Of a stretch of DNA of 64,000 nucleotides, positions 28,036 to 42,149 are shown in pieces. The stretch is taken from assembly GCA_003116975.1 (NCBI GenBank), contig BGKB01000039.1, forward strand, positions 427,509 through 491,508, read 5' to 3'. Both the position numbers and the translations under genes were made by a program. Source of the stretch: Aurantiochytrium sp. KH105. Lineage: Eukaryota; Sar; Bigyra; Thraustochytrida; Thraustochytriidae. How positions within the stretch are numbered: position 1 is the stretch's first letter; the number at the start of each line of letters is the position of its first letter. Under the pieces are notes generated by a model. The model saw only the letters and a program-made list of their open reading frames with translations. It ran no database searches and was not told the origin of the DNA.

Positions 28036-31000
28036 AAGCATGAACACAAATCCGAAACTGTCGCTACCATAGACGGACAAGGCTCGCGTATCCGCGAAAA
28101 GGTGAAGCATAACACCGAACGCTTTCGTACCGCGGTCGACGAGTATCAGTGCTTTGATGTGTGCGGCCGACAGTGCGAGATTGCAAGGCACAAAGAATCC
28201 TGGGAGCACCGTGTCCTTGACAAGCTCCCCGCAGCGCCGCCTAACTCCCTGCTTAGCGTGGAGAATCGCCAAGGATTCGTATCAAAAATGATTAGTGACA
28301 TGCGGGGTAATTACTTTGCGTGCGTCAAATCGGCGGCCATAGAGTACGAGCTTCTCGAGCCGTCGCAGCGCGCCAGTCTCGGTATCGACCCACGCTGGCT
28401 TCGGGACCCCCAGCAGGACTGGACCTCGCAGGAATTCACACAACACGCCTGGCGGGTCCTACGCAGAACCGGGGTCTCGCGGCCAGCAGTAGAGGCTGCA
28501 CGCGCTCACTTGTATTCACATCTGGCCCTCCACGCGGCACTGCGCGACCTCCAAACTCTCTGGATCGAGGACATGGCACCGTGCAGCAACTTTGTCGAAA
28601 TGGGCATGCTCGAGTACCGTCTACATCTGCCCTTTGAGCCCATGATTTTTGCCAAGCATAGCGAAGGGATCGCTGACGCCGTGCGCTTGCACCTCAAGGA
28701 CAAATGGCTGCAGCGTGCCTCCGAAATTCTCTCGGAATCGCTCGAAGGACTCATGCGGAGCGAGTCGCCCAAAAAAGCCAAGGCAGGCTGTGCTGACGCT
28801 GGGTCCCATGCGCTCTCTGTTGAAGACGAGCTCTCCTCAGGACCTGCGTCTCCATCGGAGCAGATGGCATCGGCAAAGGCAAACTCTGCAAACTCTGCCA
28901 GCTGCGATGGCGGCCCTAGAATTCCCGCAGCCGGCCAGCTCATCCTCGACACCGCTTGCGTCCTCATGTCTCGCCAGGTGCGCTCGGCTATCGATGCGTC
29001 GCTGGATGACTTTGAGGCCTTCTTCAGATCTTACACGGACGACGTAATTGCCCACAATGGCGCGCCTCCTGTCCCTCTATTCGTCGTGCAGCTAACCGCT
29101 GCCGAGGAAGGCGGCACGCCAGAATTCTCTCCCAGCGCCGAGGACTTGATCCATACCGTTCACCAGGTCCTCGAATCGATTGTCAATGCTGCTGGAAAAC
29201 TCCCTCGCGTTGATGGAGAGGCATTCCTTGCGCCCTGTGAAATGCTCGTAAACAACGAGCGACTCCAGGCTCTTAAAGATATTGTCAGCGAGACCATCGC
29301 TGCTCGGTACGAGGATTGCAAGGCGCTGACCAAGTCTTTTGCAAGCTTTTCAGGACTCTTTGACGGCTCTGAAGATGCTGCTGTCCAGTACAAGATCAAG
29401 AACCGCAAGTTTGGAATGGAAAGCCGAGCATCACTTAAAGAGCTCAATGCCGAGCTTATGCGGTTCCGCACGGTTCAGGATGAGATCGATGCTGCAGTTC
29501 AGGACACGGAAAATTTTTCCATGTTTCGCGTCGACTGCGCACCGATCAAGACGGCCTTCCGAAACAAGGCAGAAAAGTATGTTGAAACCGTCCAGCTTCA
29601 GGTGGCCAAGGACAACTCTCAGATTATGCAAGAGCTCTGCACCGAGTACAGCGAAATGATGCAGCGCCTCATCAAAGAGCCCCAGGATAGCGAGGAGCTT
29701 CACGCGCTCATCCTGTACGCCAAAGAGTGCGAGACCCGGGCCAAAGAAATGGAAAAGAGGATCGTTACCGAGGTCAGTCCTCGCATCAACTTTGCGATCA
29801 ACTACGACTACCATCTCACGGAAGAGGACACAACCCTCGTTCAAAATGTCTATGCCTTCCCTGCAAAGGTGTGGGAGTCGCAGCGCCGGAGCGAGAAATT
29901 GCAGGAATCGCAAAAGCAGATGCGCATTCAGGTCCTCGAGCGCCGTCGCGAGTTCTTTGCCGACGAGCTTTCTCGCGCAGAGGAGGATTGCCTCAAGCTC
30001 CAGACAATGGGCGATTTGTCGCCCGTGGGCGTCGAACGTGCGCTCAAGCGCGTCAACGATCTGCGCAAGGTGATTGGCGACGCCGAAAACGAGATGGAAG
30101 GCATTCGCGAGCAGGAAGAGCTTCTTGCGCAGGAGGTCACGACGCCCATGTGGATGACACGTATCTCCGGACTCAAGAAGTCGCTCGACCCGTACGGCAT
30201 TCTCTGGGATACGGCCAAGCTCTTTGCGGAACAGACATCAGTTTGGCTCGCCCGTCCACTTGTGTCGCTCGACGCCGAGGAGATTGATCGCGATGCCGAC
30301 AATGTGCGCCGCGCCACGGCCAAGCTCGTCAAGGAGTTTGAGCGCCAAGAGGTCGAAGAGCCGCTGAAGGCCGCAACCGTGCTTCTAAGCGAGTCTAAGA
30401 CCTACCTCGACGAGTACATTCCTCTGATGCTGCTTCTCTGCAATCCCGGTCTTCGCGAGCGTCACTGGGGCCTCATTGCGGATATTACCAAGCTCCCTGT
30501 CAAGTACTCTCCCGAGGTCAATTTGGAGAGCTGCATTGAGGTCGGCCTGCACAAATTCACCAATGAGATCGAGGATACGTGTGTCAGTGCCAACAAGGAG
30601 TACTCCTTGGAAAAGGGCATGGACAAGATGGAGCGCGAGTGGGAGCCGCTCGAGTTTGTCGCAAAGCCGTACCGCAACACCGGTACATACATCGTTGGCG
30701 GCTTCGATGAAATTCAGACACTTCTCGACGATCACATCGTCAAGGCCCAGGCGATGCGCAGCAGTCGCTACGTACAGCCCTTCATCGAGCGCATCAAGGA
30801 ATGGGAGCAGACTCTGATCGATCTGCAGAACATTCTCGACAATTGGCTCAAGCTGCAGGGAACCTGGCTTTACCTAGAACCCATTTTCGGTTCACCGGAT
30901 ATCATGAAGCAGATGCCCACCGAGGCAAAGATGTTCCGCGAGGTCGATGATCTTTGGCGCGAGGCCGTCGGCAAGACCGCTGAGCTACCTAGCGTTATCA

Positions 31001-34000
31001 TCACTGCGCGTCGTCCAGGGCTTCTGAGCGACATGCTTCGAGCAAACGAGCTCATGGACGAAATTCAGAAGGGTCTCAACAACTACCTCGAGACGAAACG
31101 CCTTTATTTTCCGCGTTTTTTCTTCCTTTCCAACGACGAGCTGCTCGAAATCCTTTCCGAGACCAAGGACCCTCTGCGCGTCCAACCTCACTTGAAGAAG
31201 TGTTTCGAGGGCATCAACGAGCTCTTCTTCGACGAGAACCTCGATATTCGCGCCATGCTCAGTCCACAAAAGGAGCGCGTCGACTTTACGTACGACAAAA
31301 TTGATCACGACGTCATTAACCCCAACAGTACTGGTGGAAACGTTGAGGTTTGGCTCGTACAGACCGAGACGGTGATGCGCAGAAGCGTTGCATACACCCT
31401 CGACCTCTGTATGAAGGCTTATGCTGAAGCAGCCCAGCGTATCCAGTGGGTCCAAGAATGGCAGGGCCAGATGCTCATTGGTACAAGTCAGGCCTTTTGG
31501 ACTCTTGAGGTTGAAAAGGCCTTGCGGGACAAAGGTAACGCTGGACTTTTTGACTATTTTAAGGTTCTTCAAACGCAGCTCCAGGACATTGTACAGCTTG
31601 TGCGTGGCGATTTACCCAAGCTGATGCGAACTGCCATTGGTGCAATGGTCACCCTCGACGTGCACTCGAGAGATACGGTAGGACAGCTTGCTGAGGGAGG
31701 CGTCGCCACGCCACTCGACTTTGACTGGATCGCACAGCTTCGCTACTACTGGTACGATAACAGCCACTCCGCTACGACGGGAACGCCCGGTTCACTCGAT
31801 GTGAAAATGATCACTGCCTGCTGCGAGTACGACTACGAGTATCTTGGGTGCTCGGGGCGTCTCGTTGTCACGCCCCTTACCGATCGCTGCTACCGCACAC
31901 TCATGGGTGCTCTGCAGCTTTTGTACGGTGGTGCCCCAGAAGGACCTGCCGGAACGGGAAAGACGGAGACAACCAAGGATCTTGGCAAGGCCGTCGCTGT
32001 TCAGACTGTCGTCTTTAACTGCTCCGATGGCCTTGATTATCTTGCTATGGGCAAATTCTTCAAGGGTCTCCTGTCTAGCGGCGCCTGGGCATGCTTTGAC
32101 GAGTTCAACCGTATTGAACTCGAAGTGTTGTCGGTGGTGGCACAGCAGATTCTGACCATTCAGCGCGGCAAGATTGACAAGGCCGAGGTGATCGAGTTCG
32201 AAGGAACTACGCTGCCGCTCAAGGTTGGCTGCAACGTTTACATTACAATGAACCCAGGCTACGCTGGTCGTTCAGAGTTGCCAGACAATCTCAAAGCTCT
32301 CTTTCGTCCCTGCGCCATGATGGTTCCTGACTACGCGCTGATTGGCGAGATTATCCTGTACAGTTTTGGCTACCTGAATGCAAAGGTCCTTGCCAAGAAG
32401 ATTGTGGCTACCTACAGGCTTTGTAGTGAGCAGCTGAGTTCGCAAAAGCATTACGATTACGGTATGCGCGCTGTCATGTCCGTCCTGCGTGCTGCTGGCG
32501 CGCAGAAGCGGCTCAAGGAAAATCGCGAGACGGACGAAGCCGTGTTGATGCTCCGATCTATTATCGACGTCAACGAGCCAAAGTTTCTTTCGCAGGATAT
32601 GCCTCTCTTCCAGGGTATCGTGGGTGATCTCTTTCCTGGGGTGGTGCTCCCCGAGATTGATCGCTCTCTCTTCCGGAACGCCTTTTTGCGCACGTGCACG
32701 AAACTCGGTCTCCAGCCAGATGATTACTTTTATGGAAAGGTCATTCAGGTGTACGAGATGATGCTTGTGCGTCACGGTTTTATGGTGGTCGGTCTACCAT
32801 TTGGTGGCAAGACCTCCTCCTGGCGCTGTCTGCAAGATCTTCTTACGCTATTACACGAGGAGAACCCCGACGACAGCCGTTGGCAAAAGGTGGTCGACGT
32901 GGTCATCAACCCCAAGTCCATCTCCATGGGCATGCTCTACGGTCAATTTGACCCCGTAACACACGAGTGGACCGATGGTGTGCTCGCCATCAAGTATCGT
33001 GACTGCGCGAACAACAAGATTGGCGAAGAACCGGACCGCAAGTGGGTCATGTTCGATGGACCTGTCGATGCCATCTGGATTGAGAACATGAACACCGTCC
33101 TTGATGATAACAAGAAGTTGTGTCTTCAAAGTGGAGAGATGGTCGCGCTCTCGGACACCATGTCAATGATGTTTGAGCCCATGGACCTCGAGGTCGCCTC
33201 GCCGGCGACTGTGTCTCGCTGCGGTGTTATCTTTTTCGAGCCGCATCGCCTCGATTGGTTCCCTCTTTTGCAGTCATGGCTGGACCGCGTCACCACACGT
33301 CGCGACATTTCCGAGGTTGTTGCCGAACTCGAAGAGGACGAAGAGGCTTTTGCAAACGCGCCACCCTTTTTCATTACCCGCCGCCAGCGAAGATTGCTTA
33401 CTGTTCTTTTCAAATGGCTTATGGACCCATGCATTATTTTTGTGCGCAAAAAGTGCCGCGAGGAAGCGCCGACTGTGAATGCCAACCTTGTGGTCAGCTG
33501 CATTCGCCTCTTGGAGAGCTGCCTCGAAACCCTTTTGCGCAACCCGACCGCTCCTCACGGTACCCCCAAGATCCGGGAAGCTACTGACGTCGAAGTGGAA
33601 ACATACTTTTTGTTCGCTCTCGTCTGGTCGCTTGGCGCTTCGATTGATGCCACAAGCCGCCCGCTGTTTAGCGAGTACCTGCGGCAGGTCCTCAACGACC
33701 AGGAGGGCAAGTTCATTGAGGAATCCTACCCCAAGATTTGGATTGGCCTGCTCGCCAAGGGCTGGAAGCTTCCGAGCTTCAATCTCGAACCTATTGTGCG
33801 TGAGGCCCCTCCAGAGCCAGAGGATGATAACGATGAGGACGACGAGGACGCTGATGGGGCCGGAAATGAAGATGCAGAGGGCGGCGATGGCGCTGCCGCT
33901 GCGAACGATTCCAGCGCTCAAGCCGGCGAGCAAAAGGCTGGCGACGCCGAGGAAGAGGAAGAGTACGAGGAAGAAGCAGGTAATGGGCCCAAAACGCACA

Positions 34001-37000
34001 AATTTCAGATTCCGATCCCTGAAGGCGGTCTCGTGTACGATTATTGCTATCTGCCCGAAGAAGAGCGCTGGAAGAGCTGGATCGATCTGCTGGACAAATT
34101 CAAGATTGCCAACGATGCAGAATACAGTGCAATCGTGGTCCCAACGGAGAACACATGTCAGTTTTCATATCTTTTGACCTCGCTGTACACCCATGAGAAG
34201 CCAACGCTGGTCATTGGACCCACAGGCACGGGTAAATCCACATATGTGGTCGACTGTCTGATGAACCGACTCGACCGCGACACGTATATGACCATCATGA
34301 CTGCATTTTCTGCCAACACAAGTGCGGCACAGCTCCAGGACATTGTCGATGGACGCATGGATCGCCGGCGCAAGGGTGTATTTGGCCCTGCACTCGGAAA
34401 GAAATACATGCTCTTCGTTGACGATCTCAACATGCCCGTCGTCGAAGAGTACGGCGCGCAGCCGCCGATCGAGCTTTTGAGGCAGTTCGTGGACAACGGA
34501 GGATGGTACGATCTCAAGGAGAAGTCCTTTCGCAATATTATCGATACGCTGCTTGTTGCAGCAATGGGCCCACCTGGCGGAGGACGCAACTTCATCACAC
34601 CTCGAATGATGCGCCACTTCAACGTGCTGACGTTTACGGAATTCTCGGATCAAACGTTGACCCGCATCTTCCAGACGCTCGCCACCTGGCACTTTGGCAA
34701 GCCTGGCTTCGACGAGTCGATTCGTGGTCTGGCGGGAGGCATCGTGACGGCCACTCTCGAAGCATACACCAAGGCGAAGGAGGAACTTTTGCCAACACCA
34801 GCAAAGTCCCACTACACCTTCAACTTGCGTGACTTTTCGCGTGTCATTCAAGGTGTCACCATGGTTGGCCCACAGACAGAGGGCGTCGATCGTCCGTACA
34901 TTGTAAGGCTCTGGGTGCATGAGGTCTTGCGCGTGTTTTCAGATCGCCTCATCGATGATACGGACCGCACGTGGTTCCTGAATTACCTCAAGACGCTCTC
35001 GCCCAAGCATTTCAATGCGGATTTCTCGTCGATCTTCAAGCACCTCAAGGAGTCTCGGCCTGCGGATAATGACTTTGGAGACGACATCGTTCTTGATGAC
35101 ATGCGTCGCTTGTTCTTTGGAGACTTTATGGTTCCTGGCGCGGACCCGCGCATGTACGAGGAGATTCAAGAAATTCCCAAACTCTCTGAGACGCTCGACA
35201 CGTATCTCGAGGAGTACAATTCCGTGAGCAAAACGCCCATGCAGCTCGTACTCTTTCTCTTTGCCATCGAGCACGTGTCAAGGATCAGCCGAGTGCTGTC
35301 CATGCCGGGAGGCAATGCTCTTCTCGTGGGTGTCGGTGGTTCAGGTCGCCAGTCGCTGACGCGTCTTGCCGGTTTCATCGCGGACTTTGACGTGATCCAG
35401 ATTGAAATCTCCAAGAACTACAACAAGGTTGAGTGGCACGAAGATCTCAAGCGTGTCATTCGTGCTGCGGCGCTTAACCCGCGCGATGCTGTCTTTCTCT
35501 TTAGCGACTCGCAGATCAAACAGCCGAGCTTCGTGGAAGACATCAACAATCTTCTCAACTCGGGAGAGATTCCGAATCTTTTTCCGAGCGACGAGAAGGC
35601 AGAGTGTCTCGAGGCGGTGCGACCTTTTGCCAAACAGGTATATGGCAAGAAGGCAGCGGACATGAACGCACTAGAGCTGTGGCAATTTTTTGTTCAGCGT
35701 GTGCGCAAGAAGTTGCACGTCGTGCTCGCGTTTAGTCCGATTGGCGGCGAATTTCGCGACCGTTTACGCATGTACCCGAGTCTCATCAACTGCTGCGTTA
35801 TCGACTGGTTCAGTCTGTGGCCTGCCGATGCACTGGTTGCCGTGGCAGAACGCTTCCTCGCGGATCTTCCCATCTCGGATACGGAGGCCGCCAGCAAGGA
35901 GGAGATTCTCGCACAGATTGTCATCACGTGCCAGAGCTTCCACACCTCGATCCAGGAGCTATCGGATCACTTTCGCTCTGCAATGCGGCGCATTAACTAC
36001 GTCACCCCAACCTCGTATCTGGAGCTCATCCTCGCCTACAAGGGCTCTCTCTCTGCCTGTCGCGAAAAGGTACTTGCTGCGAAGCGTCGCTATGAGATTG
36101 GTCTCGAGAAGCTCGATTTCGCCGCGAGCTCGGTCGCCGACATGCAAAAGCAGCTCACGGACCTTCAGCCTGTGCTCGCGCAGAGTCAAGCCGATACAGA
36201 TGCTCTCATGAAGCAGATTGAGGAGAAGCTTCCAGGTGTGGAGGCCACCAAGGAGGCTGTTGGAAAGGATGCCGCAGTGGCGCAAGGCGAGGCCGATCGC
36301 GTGGGAGCCATCAAGAAGGAATGTGAAGACGATCTTGCGGTTGCGATGCCCCTCTTGCAAGAAGCCGTCGATGCTCTTGATACGCTCAAGCCATCGGACA
36401 TTAACGAGGTGAAGAACTTCAAAACGCCGCCCGGAGGTGTGGTGCTTACGATGGAGGCAATCTGCGTGATGCTCAACATCAAATGCGCCAAGGCAAAGGA
36501 TCCCAATGACCCCACCAAGAAAGTTGACGACTGGTGGACACCCGGTAAGAAACTTCTCGCCGATCCAAAATTCCTGCAGACGCTCAAGGACTACGACAAG
36601 GACAACATCAACCCAAAGTTCATCAAAATTATTCGGGACAAGTTTGTGAATGATCCCAACTTTGAGCCCGAAATTGTGAAAAAGGCCTCGGTGGCAGCCT
36701 GCGGTATGTGTAAGTGGGTTCGCGCGATGGAGTCCTACGACAAGGTGGCCAAGGTAGTGGCACCGAAAAAGGCCGCCCTTGCAGAGGCCGAGGCCGAGCT
36801 GTCCGTCACCATGGGCGAGCTGCAGAAGAAGCAGGACGCACTAAAGGCTGTGGAGGACGAGCTCGCCGCTCTGCAGGCTCAGTTCCAGGCCGCCTGCGAC
36901 AAGAAGAAAGATCTCGAGGACGAAGTGGACCTCTGTGGAAAGAAGCTTGAGCGCGCCAAGACCCTCATCGATGGACTTGGCGGTGAAAAGTCGCGCTGGA

Positions 37001-40000
37001 CGCAGAGTGCCCTGGACCTGGCGGAGCAGTGCACTTTGCTTACGGGCGATGTCCTTGTAAGCGCGGGCGTCATTGCGTACCTGGGTCCCTTTACAGCAGG
37101 CCTTCGTGACAAGCAGGTCGCGTCGTGGACATCCATGCTCCACGAGCGCAAGATTCCAACCTCGGAGGGTGTTACACTCAACGCGACGCTGGGTGACCCG
37201 GTCGCGACGCGCCAATGGCACGTGAATGGCCTGCCGACTGATGCTTTTTCGGTGGATAACGGAATCGTTGTCTTCAATTCTCGGCGATGGCCTCTGCTAA
37301 TTGATCCCCAGGGTCAGGCCAACAAGTGGATTCGCAACATGGAGAAGGAGCGCGGCCTGCATGTCATCAAACTCAGCGACGGAAACTACCTGCGCACAGT
37401 TGAGAACGCAGTGCAGTTTGGCCAGCCCGTGCTTTTGGAGAATGTCGGCGAGACCCTCGATGCCGCATTAGAGCCTCTACTTCTGAAGCAGACCTTCAAG
37501 CAGGGTGGTGTGGAGTGTCTCCGTCTGGGTGACAGCACCGTCGAATACAGCCCAGAATTCCAATTCTACATTACCACCAAGCTGCCCAACCCCCATTATC
37601 TCCCGGAGGTTGCGGTAAAGGTGACCCTGCTTAATTTCATGATTACCCCAGACGGACTCGAGGATCAGCTTCTGGGCACCGTGGTGCTTGAAGAGCGACC
37701 CGACCTTGCCGAGGAGAAGGCGCGACTCATCGTGGAGGGCGCCGAGAATTCGCGCAAGCTCAAAGAGCTGGAGGACAACATTCTTCACATCCTCTCATCG
37801 TCCTCTGGAAACATCCTCGAGGATGAGAGTGCAATCAACGCTCTCAATTCCTCCAAGGTGCTTTCGAATGAAATTGCCGAAAAGCAGGCGGTCGCAGAAC
37901 AGACCGAAAAGACCATTGACGAGGTGCGGCAAGGATACCGGCCGATCGCGTACCATGGCCAGCTCTTGTACTTTTGCATTGCAGACCTGGCCAACATCGA
38001 GCCCGTATATCAGTACTCGCTGAGTTGGTTTTCGAATCTTTTCGTGGCAAGCATCCGCAACAGCGAGAAGTCAGATGACCTCGAGGAGCGTCTCGAAAAT
38101 CTGCGCACGTTCTTCACATACTCTCTTTATTGCAACATTTGTCGATCGCTGCTGGAAAAGGACAAGCTCCTCTTTGCGTTTTTGCTCACGGTCAAGCTCA
38201 TGTTTGGCGCCAAGGAGCTCGAGGAGTCAGAGTGGTACTTTTTGTTGACAGGCGGCGTGGCCATGGACAATCCGCATGAGAACCCGGCAAGCGAATGGCT
38301 CGCGGACAAATCATGGGGAGAAGTGTGCAGACTTTCGGACATGCCTGCCTTTGAAGAGCTGCGCGAGACTTTTGCCGAGGACGCAACGAGCTGGAAGAAG
38401 GTCTATGATGCTTCGAACGCTCATCGCGAGCCCTATCCGGATCGCTGGGAGGGTGACCGCCTGACGCCCTTTCAGCGCATGCTCGTGCTTCGTTGCATCC
38501 GTCCTGATCGTGTGACTCTGGCAGTTCAGGATTTTGTCATCAACAAAATGGGCGAGCGCTTTGTGAAGCCGCCGCCCTTTGATCTCGGTGCCTGCTACAG
38601 CGATTCCAACGCGTTGTCGCCTCTCATCTTCATTCTTTCGCCGGGTTCGGACCCAATGGCCTCTTTGCTCAAATTTGCTGACTCGGTGAAGCAGCAAGTC
38701 TCCAGTATTTCACTCGGGCAGGGCCAGGGGCCGATTGCAGAGCGCATGATCGCCAAGGCGCAAGAGGACGGAACCTGGGTGGTCCTTCAGAATTGCCACT
38801 TGGCCGTGAGCTGGATGTCGGCGTTTGAGCGCATTTGCGAGCTCATCACGACGGAGAATACCAAGCCAGAGTTCCGCATGTGGTGTACTTCATACCCTTC
38901 AGCTGACTTTCCGGTATCCGTTTTGCAGAACGGCGTCAAGATGACCAACGAGCCGCCAAAGGGTCTGAGAGCCAATCTCATTGGTTCGTATTCTTCGGAC
39001 CCGATCGCGGACCCGGACTTCTTTGAAAGTAGTGTGGCGCCCGACAAGGAGGCCAACTTTCACATGATGCTCTTTGGCTTGGCCATCTTCCATGCCCTGG
39101 TGCAGGAGCGTCGTCTCTTTGGTCCAATGGGTTGGAATATTCCATACGAGTTCACCGATGCAGATCTTAGCATCAGCGCGGCGCAGCTCGCCTTCTTCAT
39201 TGAGCAGTTCGATATGGTCCCCTTCAAGGCTCTGCACTACACGGCGGCAGAGTGTAATTACGGTGGTCGCGTCACGGACGATAAGGATCGTCGCTGCTTG
39301 CACGTCATCTTGAGCCGCTTCTATCGTGCTGAGGTGCTTAATGCAGGTTTCGCGATCTCTCCCAGTGGCGCGTACACGATGCCAGACCCTGCAACGTGCA
39401 CGAGCCGGGATGATTTCGTGGAGCATATCGAGAAATTTCCGCTCGTCGCCGAACCAGAAGTGTTTGGGCTGCATGCCAACGCGACCATCACCAAGGATCG
39501 CAAGGAAACCAACGATCTCTTCACTTCGATTCTTCTCACGCAGGCAGACACCAACTCCGCAGGTGCAAAATCGCCAGACGAGGTCATGGACGAGGTTGCG
39601 CAGGACATATTGAGTCGGCTTCCAGAGACCTTCAATCTTGAGCTTGCGCAAGTCCGATTCCCCGTGCGATGGGACGAGTCGCTGAACACTGTGCTGCAGC
39701 AAGAGCTGGTCCGGTACAACCGTCTTACAAGCGTGATTAGACCGTCACTGGTGAATCTTCGCAAGGCTGTGCGTGGCGAGATGGTCATGAGTGCCGAGCT
39801 GGAGCGCGTTGGCAATTCAATGTTCTACGGTTTAGTACCTGGCTTGTGGGCTGGAAAATCGTACCCGTCGCTCAAGCCTCTTGGAGGCTATGTGACGGAT
39901 CTCTTGCGTCGTCTCGACATGCTGGGTAGCTGGCTCGAGAACGAGCCTCCGGCTGTGTTTTGGATCAGTGGGTTCTACTTTACGCAGGCCTTCTTGACGG

Positions 40001-40422
40001 GTTGCATGCAAAATTACGCTCGCAAGAACCAGATTGCCATCGATTCGGTCAATTTTGACTTTGAGGTGATGCCCAAGACAAAGTACCAACGTGGTCCGGA
40101 GTCAACAGAGGGCGCGTATGTGGACGGTCTCTTCTTTGATGGAGCGAGATGGGACCGCGACACGCAGCAACTCGCAGATCCGCACCCCAAACAACTCTTT
40201 TCGCTTGCCCCAGTCCTATGGCTTAAACCCATGCCTCAGGACGAGATTAAGCCACCGCCGCATTACAATTGTCCGGTGTACAAGACTTCGGAGCGTCGTG
40301 GTGTATTGGCGACGACGGGACATTCTTCGAACTTTCTGATGTACATGCGCATTCCGAGTGAGGAAGAGCAGGGCTTTTGGATCGAGCGTGGTGTTGCTTT
40401 GCTGACGCAGCTCGATGACTGA
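27538..40422 (+). CDS. axonemal dynein heavy chain, inner-arm (DNAH1/3/7/12-like)
   Basis: Force-producing ATPase of the flagellar axoneme, 4294 residues in one uninterrupted exon. The tail occupies about residues 1-1400. P-loops follow at AAA1 (GPAGTGKT, residue 1469), AAA2 (GLPFGGKT, 1752), AAA3 (GPTGTGKS, 2227) and AAA4 (GVGGSGRQS, 2598). Stalk coiled coils at about 2840-2950 and 3065-3150 flank the microtubule-binding domain. AAA5/AAA6 and the C-terminal domain end with CPVYKTSERRGVLATTGHSS, close to single-headed inner-arm chains. Oddities are an EH dipeptide run near residue 156-168 from a GAGCAC array, and a 60-residue acidic insertion at about 2092-2154 between AAA2 and AAA3. The ATG at 27538 opens the frame. 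Subtype is by C-terminal resemblance only. Confidence 0.95.
28004..28043 (+). repeat. in-frame GAGCAC hexanucleotide array within dynein gene
   Basis: About six GAGCAC/GAGCAA units encode alternating Glu-His in the dynein tail N terminus. The length is a multiple of three, so the frame is kept. Confidence 0.9.
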
Positions 40423-40960
40423 ACGCGCTCATCCACTTTGAAGCTGGCTTCCAATCGAGCTTGTCACAAATCTTTCTAGCCTGGGCCCTTGGTGGTAAAC
40501 GAGGAAAACTGGTTCTTTTACCACATAAATTCATACATACATACACATTCTAATTCCAAGTAAGCAAATGAATCTTTTGAATGCAATGAGCCATTGCGTG
40601 GCATCTGCTGCATGGACCACGAGGCGAATGGGAACATGGTAAACGCAATCGTCCCGCCGTTGACAAAAGACTGTTACAGGTGCGTCCTGGACTCGCACAT
40701 CACCTTTTAATTAAAAGGGAGCTTCCGAGTGAGCTCGTTGGCCAAGAAACATTACAAACCGGGCTTTGGAAGACGCATATACACAACTTTTTTAAGTTCA
40801 AGTACAAACATCAACAATCTCCTAAATTACAAGGAGTCAACGCGTGGTGAGCGCATGAACAAGTGAAACGCAACAAGGCAATGTTTCTTTTCGTCGTCGA
40901 GTAAAGAATGTTTCTGGTTTATATTTTGTATTTTGAATTTTGATTTTGGTTTTAAGGTTT
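40423..40960. other. intergenic region between convergent genes
   Basis: AT-rich 3' flanking DNA of dynein and sideroflexin genes, including CATA repeats near 40532-40544. No gene seen. Confidence 0.6.
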
Positions 40961-41938
40961 TTAGAGACCCTTGTTGCTGTAGACGGTAGTGATGCGCTCC
41001 CCATTCTCATCCCGAAGGTTGTGGAAAGCAGGCTCAAGAGACTGCGCGTCAAGGGCCATCTTCTGCGGAAAGATGGCAAGGGTTGCAGGAAGACCGACAC
41101 AAAGAGAGGAGGAAATGACGAGAAGCTCTGCCGCGACAAGCACGCGCTTGGGCAGAGTCTTGGGAACGAAGTGCATGATAAGGGCAGGGATGACGAGCAC
41201 CGGAATCGGGAGGCCGAGCGACCGCGAGATGATGGTCTTCATGACACCCTGGCGACCAGCCTCCTGAGAAACGCCAAGATCATTGTCGTTCGCGTCCTTG
41301 ACCATGACGCCGTTCTCAATCTCACTACGACGTGTAGCGTACACGTTCGCCGCGCCTGCGCCTGCCACAGCGATGTACGGAATGACAAAAGGAATCCGAG
41401 CCATGCGCTTGAAGGCTTGCGGACCATTGTTCCCGAGCCAACGAAACGCCATGGCAAGACCACACGAGGTGGCAATGGCAATCGAGTAGCTCGTGGCGAT
41501 TTCCTCAGTGGACATATCAGATCCACTACGGTTCGCATAGTTCGTGGCGCTGTTATACGACTGGTTGGCCCACTGCCAAAAGAGAACGGAGCCTACGCTG
41601 TGGGCGTTGAGCATGCCGTAGACCAGGCTAATGTTGGCAGGGACGAAGGCCGAAAAGCGAAAGGGCGCAAAGATGGTCTCGCCAGTTCCTGGGTTGGTGA
41701 GCCCATCCCTAATTTTCTTTGCTTCCCAAAGCTCCTTGTCTGAGACCTTGGATCGATCCACCTTGCCGGTGTCAAAGTCCCGCAAGAGACCTTTGGCCTG
41801 ATTGAGCTCGTTGTCCGACACGGCTAGCAATTTGGGGTCGACGACATCAAGAAAGCTGCGAATTCTTCCAAAGTACGTCGACTCGTCAAACCTTGAGCCC
41901 TTTGGGTCAAAAGTCGGATACGCTGAGCTCTCAGCCAT
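40961..41938 (-). CDS. SFXN: sideroflexin, mitochondrial serine transporter
   Basis: Inner-membrane carrier; SFXN1 and SFXN3 import serine into mitochondria for one-carbon metabolism. The 325 residues match the usual length of about 320. Family marks are the N-terminal FDESTYFGRIRSFLDVVDP, GTGETIFAPFRFSAFVPAN (family: HPDTGE, here NPGTGE), QWANQSYNSATNYANRSG, and four to five hydrophobic segments. No cleavable presequence is evident, as usual for the family. The ATG at 41938 begins MAESSAYPTFDPKGSRFD. It is divergent from the ankyrin gene. The paralogue type cannot be told. Confidence 0.94.
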   Translation of the reverse strand: MAESSAYPTFDPKGSRFDESTYFGRIRSFLDVVDPKLLAVSDNELNQAKGLLRDFDTGKVDRSKVSDKELWEAKKIRDGLTNPGTGETIFAPFRFSAFVPANISLVYGMLNAHSVGSVLFWQWANQSYNSATNYANRSGSDMSTEEIATSYSIAIATSCGLAMAFRWLGNNGPQAFKRMARIPFVIPYIAVAGAGAANVYATRRSEIENGVMVKDANDNDLGVSQEAGRQGVMKTIISRSLGLPIPVLVIPALIMHFVPKTLPKRVLVAAELLVISSSLCVGLPATLAIFPQKMALDAQSLEPAFHNLRDENGERITTVYSNKGL

Positions 41939-42105
41939 CTTGCTGCTCTTCGCTTGGTCTTGTTAGACTATGTATGTATCTTTTTGTAGAAGGACGGACG
42001 CTATCTGCTTTTGCGTCGCTGCTTTGACGACGAAGCCAACCGCGGCTCAATCTCCTGCTGCTCCTCCTTTTGCTTGTTGCTGTTGCTGCTTTCGACTTTG
42101 CTGCC

Positions 42106-42149
<44 letters not shown>

